Assembly (NCBI GenBank): GCA_002811675.1 | Contig: PDIM01000059.1 | Location: 1-23,099, forward strand | Reading direction: 5' to 3' | Length of the DNA: 23,099 nt | Source: Ichthyosporea sp. XGB-2017a | Lineage: Eukaryota; Opisthokonta; Ichthyosporea | Shown: positions 21,299-23,099 of the stretch, piece by piece | Layout: each line of letters starts with the position of its first letter | Position numbering within the stretch: the stretch's first letter is position 1 | Notes under the pieces: generated by a model | What the model saw: only the letters and a program-made list of their open reading frames with translations | Databases searched by the model: none | Told to the model about the DNA's origin: nothing | Translations under genes and position numbers: made by a program

Positions 21299-21548
21299 TT
21301 TCGTATTATAACTGAAAAAAAAGAAAAAAGAAAATAGTTTGTGAAAGTTGCAGTTTAGGAAAAAGGAAATCTGTTTGGCAATTTTGGATTTGAAAGTACA
21401 GGTTTAGTTTTGATTGTGTTGTTTATTCTTCTGTTTGAACGATTTGATTATACTCAAATATACACTGTTGCCTTTTATGGTGCTTAAGTTAGAAGAGTAT
21501 AACACGATAGGCACCCATACACCCTTCACTCACACACACAAGCAAATA

Positions 21549-22436
21549 ATGTCTAGTATGTATGTTTCAAACATGTATAGCAACTTTGCCCCTATCAATC
21601 ACTTTAATGTCATTGACAATAGAGACAGTCATTTTGAAGGCGCAAACATGGAGTCAAATGAGCTTCGCCATCAGAATATGCGAAGAGAGCAGTATGGAGC
21701 TTATGCGTTTTCTGCTGGAGGACAACAGGGAAATCACATGCCTCAACAAATGAATATGAATGTGCAATATGGAAAACCTCAGAATGAGAATCAGCATCAG
21801 CCAAATCAATATGAGCATCAAATGGGAGCTCAAATTGACACGGAAGCTCATATGCAGAGAATAGAGCAGCGCGAAGCTGAAGAAGAAAAAGAGATAAATG
21901 CTGGTGCTCTTATTCTGTTTAATATTAGCAGATCAGTTGGTAACTCTACTACCACCACACGAAGTCCTACTCCTGATGAGAATGTAGATACTACTCTTCA
22001 ATGGTACCCTCATAATGCTTCTGGAGAGCCCACAAAATACAAGAAGAAACGTGGTCCAAAAGGAACAAAAAACTCGGTAACTGGAAAGAAACCAAGAAAG
22101 AGAAAGCAATCAGGGCAAAGTGAAAATGAAGAAGGGGAAAGAGTAACAAGGCCAATCAATTGTTTCATGGCTTTTGCAAAAGACATGAGGCAGGTCATTA
22201 GAGCTAGACTGCAGAAAGAAACTGGTGAAGAAAAAGTTGACAATAGATTAGTGTCTACAATTCTGGGTACTGAATGGTCTAGGCTTCCTCAAGCTGAAAA
22301 AGACAAATACCTAGTTACTGCTGCCAAACACGCTGAAGAACACAGAGCAAAGTACCCAGCATACAAGTTCACTCGAACTAAAAGTTCAAAGCCGCGAAAG
22401 CTAAGCAAATCTGAATCCTTGGATTCAAACCTGTAA
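21549..22436 (+). CDS. HMG-box transcription factor, MATA/SOX-like (copy 2)
   Basis: Same 295-residue product as at 10161-11048: disordered Met/Asn/Gln/His-rich N-terminus, basic nuclear signal, one HMG box near residues 201-273, and a short basic tail. The downstream region differs from copy 1: here the 152-bp segment lies 399 bp after the stop codon, between this gene and the next ArfGEF-like copy. Confidence 0.9.
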   Translation: MSSMYVSNMYSNFAPINHFNVIDNRDSHFEGANMESNELRHQNMRREQYGAYAFSAGGQQGNHMPQQMNMNVQYGKPQNENQHQPNQYEHQMGAQIDTEAHMQRIEQREAEEEKEINAGALILFNISRSVGNSTTTTRSPTPDENVDTTLQWYPHNASGEPTKYKKKRGPKGTKNSVTGKKPRKRKQSGQSENEEGERVTRPINCFMAFAKDMRQVIRARLQKETGEEKVDNRLVSTILGTEWSRLPQAEKDKYLVTAAKHAEEHRAKYPAYKFTRTKSSKPRKLSKSESLDSNL

Positions 22437-22612
22437 ATAGAGATTCTCACACCTTGTTCATCATTGCTTTGTATTTCTGAAAAGCATGTCATACTCTTTA
22501 ACCATTCCGATTTGCTGTGCTAAGTCATTCACAATTTCAACCATCTGCTTTTTAGCACTTTGTATCATATATTTTCAATACAGATATCATCATTTCTTTT
22601 TAGCTGTTCATC

Positions 22613-22618
22613 AATAAA
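22613..22618 (+). terminator. Poly(A) signal of the HMG gene (copy 2)
   Basis: AATAAA 177 nt after the stop codon, as in copy 1. Confidence 0.45.
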
Positions 22619-22834
22619 TTGTACTTTTAAAAGCTGTCTTATTTGGAGACGGCTTTGCTGCACGATGCAAACTGAAATTACAAGGCTCCGTATGTGAGCG
22701 GAGGCTGGAGAATGGACACTACTAGGACTAAAAAAGTACAGACGTAGAGGAAGACTGAAATGACAGCTGTGCCAAATCAAGGAGCTCCTTGCACAAAAAG
22801 GGGCATGGTTAGGGTTTGGCAAGTTGTGTATATT

Positions 22835-22986
22835 CGAGCGAGCTTGCGAGCGATTCCTCCTTACTGATCGACAATTTAAATACACTTTTAGGGCGTCCTC
22901 TGATTGGCTCCTGGAATTTGTGCTACTATCTATAACCCTAAAGAAGAAAATGGCGAGCGAGCCGACCTTTAGGTCATTGCAATTTT
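22835..22986. other. 152-bp segment present at the 2/3 junction, absent at the 1/2 junction
   Basis: Between the shared left flank (ending ...GTGTATATT) and the shared right flank (starting TTTCAAATG) the second junction has 152 extra bases; at 11446/11447 the flanks are joined directly with about 2 bp of T microhomology. The segment contains a GC-rich CGAGCGAGC repeated at 22835-22843 and 22954-22962, a CCAAT box in reverse orientation (22902-22909), an AACCCTAAA box near 22934, and the start of a small ORF at 22950. Positions 1-58 are its last 58 bases. It looks like upstream sequence of the ArfGEF-like gene rather than a mobile element: no terminal inverted repeats and no coding capacity are visible. 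Confidence 0.9.
22902..22909 (-). promoter_or_regulatory. CCAAT box
   Basis: GATTGGCT on the + strand, i.e. AGCCAATCAG on the - strand, a near-ideal site for the HAP/NF-Y complex, which works in both orientations. It would lie about 430 bp upstream of the third ArfGEF-like ATG. It is absent upstream of copy 2. Confidence 0.45.
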
Positions 22987-23099
22987 TCAAATGTGACAAA
23001 ATTATGTAATTCAGGCAGAGCTCGGCCTTGACAGAGCTCGATTATGAATTGGAATTTCCTTCAGACTTCAGAGGAGGAATTTTGAATTTTGAAGTTTTG
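22929..23099. repeat. 171-bp terminal direct repeat (start of a third copy)
   Basis: The last 171 bases repeat positions 1-171 in the same orientation (offset 22928). The window therefore closes on itself. This is what a circular contig with a terminal overlap looks like, or a tandem array cut just after the start of its third unit. Both edges fall in the upstream region of the ArfGEF-like gene, and the right edge lies inside the short TTTTGAA repeat. Confidence 0.95.
22950..23009 (+). promoter_or_regulatory. Possible upstream ORF (19 codons), third-copy equivalent
   Basis: Same 19-codon frame as at 22-81, starting inside the 152-bp segment and ending in the shared sequence. Its ATG is lost at the 11446/11447 junction, so this is one of the functional differences between the two upstream regions. 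Confidence 0.22.

Larger units (their letters stand above)
18058..21548. promoter_or_regulatory. 3.5-kb divergent spacer between the MADS and HMG genes (copy 2)
   Basis: Same spacer as 6670-10160, with all the structural elements at offset 11388. No gene recognised. Confidence 0.6.
11447..22834. repeat. 11,388-bp direct repeat, copy 2
   Basis: Second copy of the block at 59-11446. It begins at the junction 11446/11447 where the 152-bp segment seen after copy 2 is absent, and it ends where that segment starts. Gene content and order are the same as in copy 1: ArfGEF-like (+), MADS (-), HMG (+). Confidence 0.96.
22437..23099 (+). promoter_or_regulatory. Spacer after the HMG gene, long version (cut by the window end)
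   Basis: HMG 3' UTR, a TTAGGGTTT box (22809-22817), then the 152-bp segment with its CCAAT and AACCCTAAA boxes, then the beginning of a third ArfGEF-like upstream region. The ATG of that third copy would lie about 230 bp beyond the window. Confidence 0.6.

Noticed and set aside
22809-22940. TTAGGGTTT and AACCCTAAA as telomeric repeats
   Set aside because: Each occurs once, not in tandem arrays, and in inverted orientation. They fit single factor-binding boxes better than a telomere.
22565-22999. 144-codon open frame on the - strand spanning the 152-bp segment
   Set aside because: In copy 1 the same frame is only 85 codons because the segment is missing. It runs antisense through the HMG 3' UTR and the upstream region and shows no recognisable domain.
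22929-23099. Terminal direct repeat as evidence of a phage or virus genome
   Set aside because: The content is intron-bearing eukaryotic genes without any viral hallmark gene. The terminal match is explained by the repeated unit.

Overview
The window looks like eukaryotic nuclear DNA, most likely fungal. It has a gene with two short spliceosomal introns (about 100 bp, GT...TAG), long non-coding spacers with poly(dA:dT) and T-rich tracts, AATAAA-type 3' signals, an SRF/Mcm1-type MADS-box gene and an HMG-box gene. The MADS protein has a fungal Mcm1-like SAM extension, and some of its residues resemble the animal SRF form, so an early-diverging fungus is a reasonable guess (inference only). I found no bacterial, phage, rRNA, tRNA or CRISPR features.

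Layout: the window is essentially one roughly 11.5 kb unit present twice, head to tail, with the start of a third. Positions 59-11446 repeat as 11447-22834 (constant offset 11388; every open frame I compared is identical). After the second copy comes a 152-bp segment (22835-22986) that is missing at the first junction (11446/11447). The window end (22929-23099) then repeats its first 171 bases. The only difference I found between copies is this 152-bp presence/absence. Even an 87-nt poly-A run has the same length in both. This fits a circular or tandem element whose assembly graph was walked twice, once through each arm of a 152-bp bubble, at least as well as a real ancient duplication.

Each unit holds three genes. 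(1) A 1,680-aa large ArfGEF of the Sec7/BIG family (+ strand, three exons, 401-5642 and 11789-17030). Its DCB, HUS and HDS regions are recognisable along the whole length, but the catalytic Sec7 domain is shortened and lacks its key motifs, so it is probably not an active exchange factor. (2) A convergent, intronless 220-aa SRF/Mcm1-type MADS-box protein (- strand, 6007-6669 and 17395-18057). (3) A 295-aa HMG-box protein (+ strand, 10161-11048 and 21549-22436).

The two transcription-factor genes diverge from a 3.5 kb spacer that holds the A87 tract, a STRE-like direct repeat, a GNRA-type hairpin, an inverted repeat and a cluster of G-runs, but no convincing gene. About 740 bp (890 bp with the 152-bp segment) separates the HMG gene from the next ArfGEF copy. 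The 152-bp segment carries a CCAAT box, an AACCCTAAA box and a short upstream ORF, so the two ArfGEF copies have different upstream regions. MADS and HMG factors often act together in fungal mating-type control, so the pair may be a regulatory module. Nothing in the sequence proves this.
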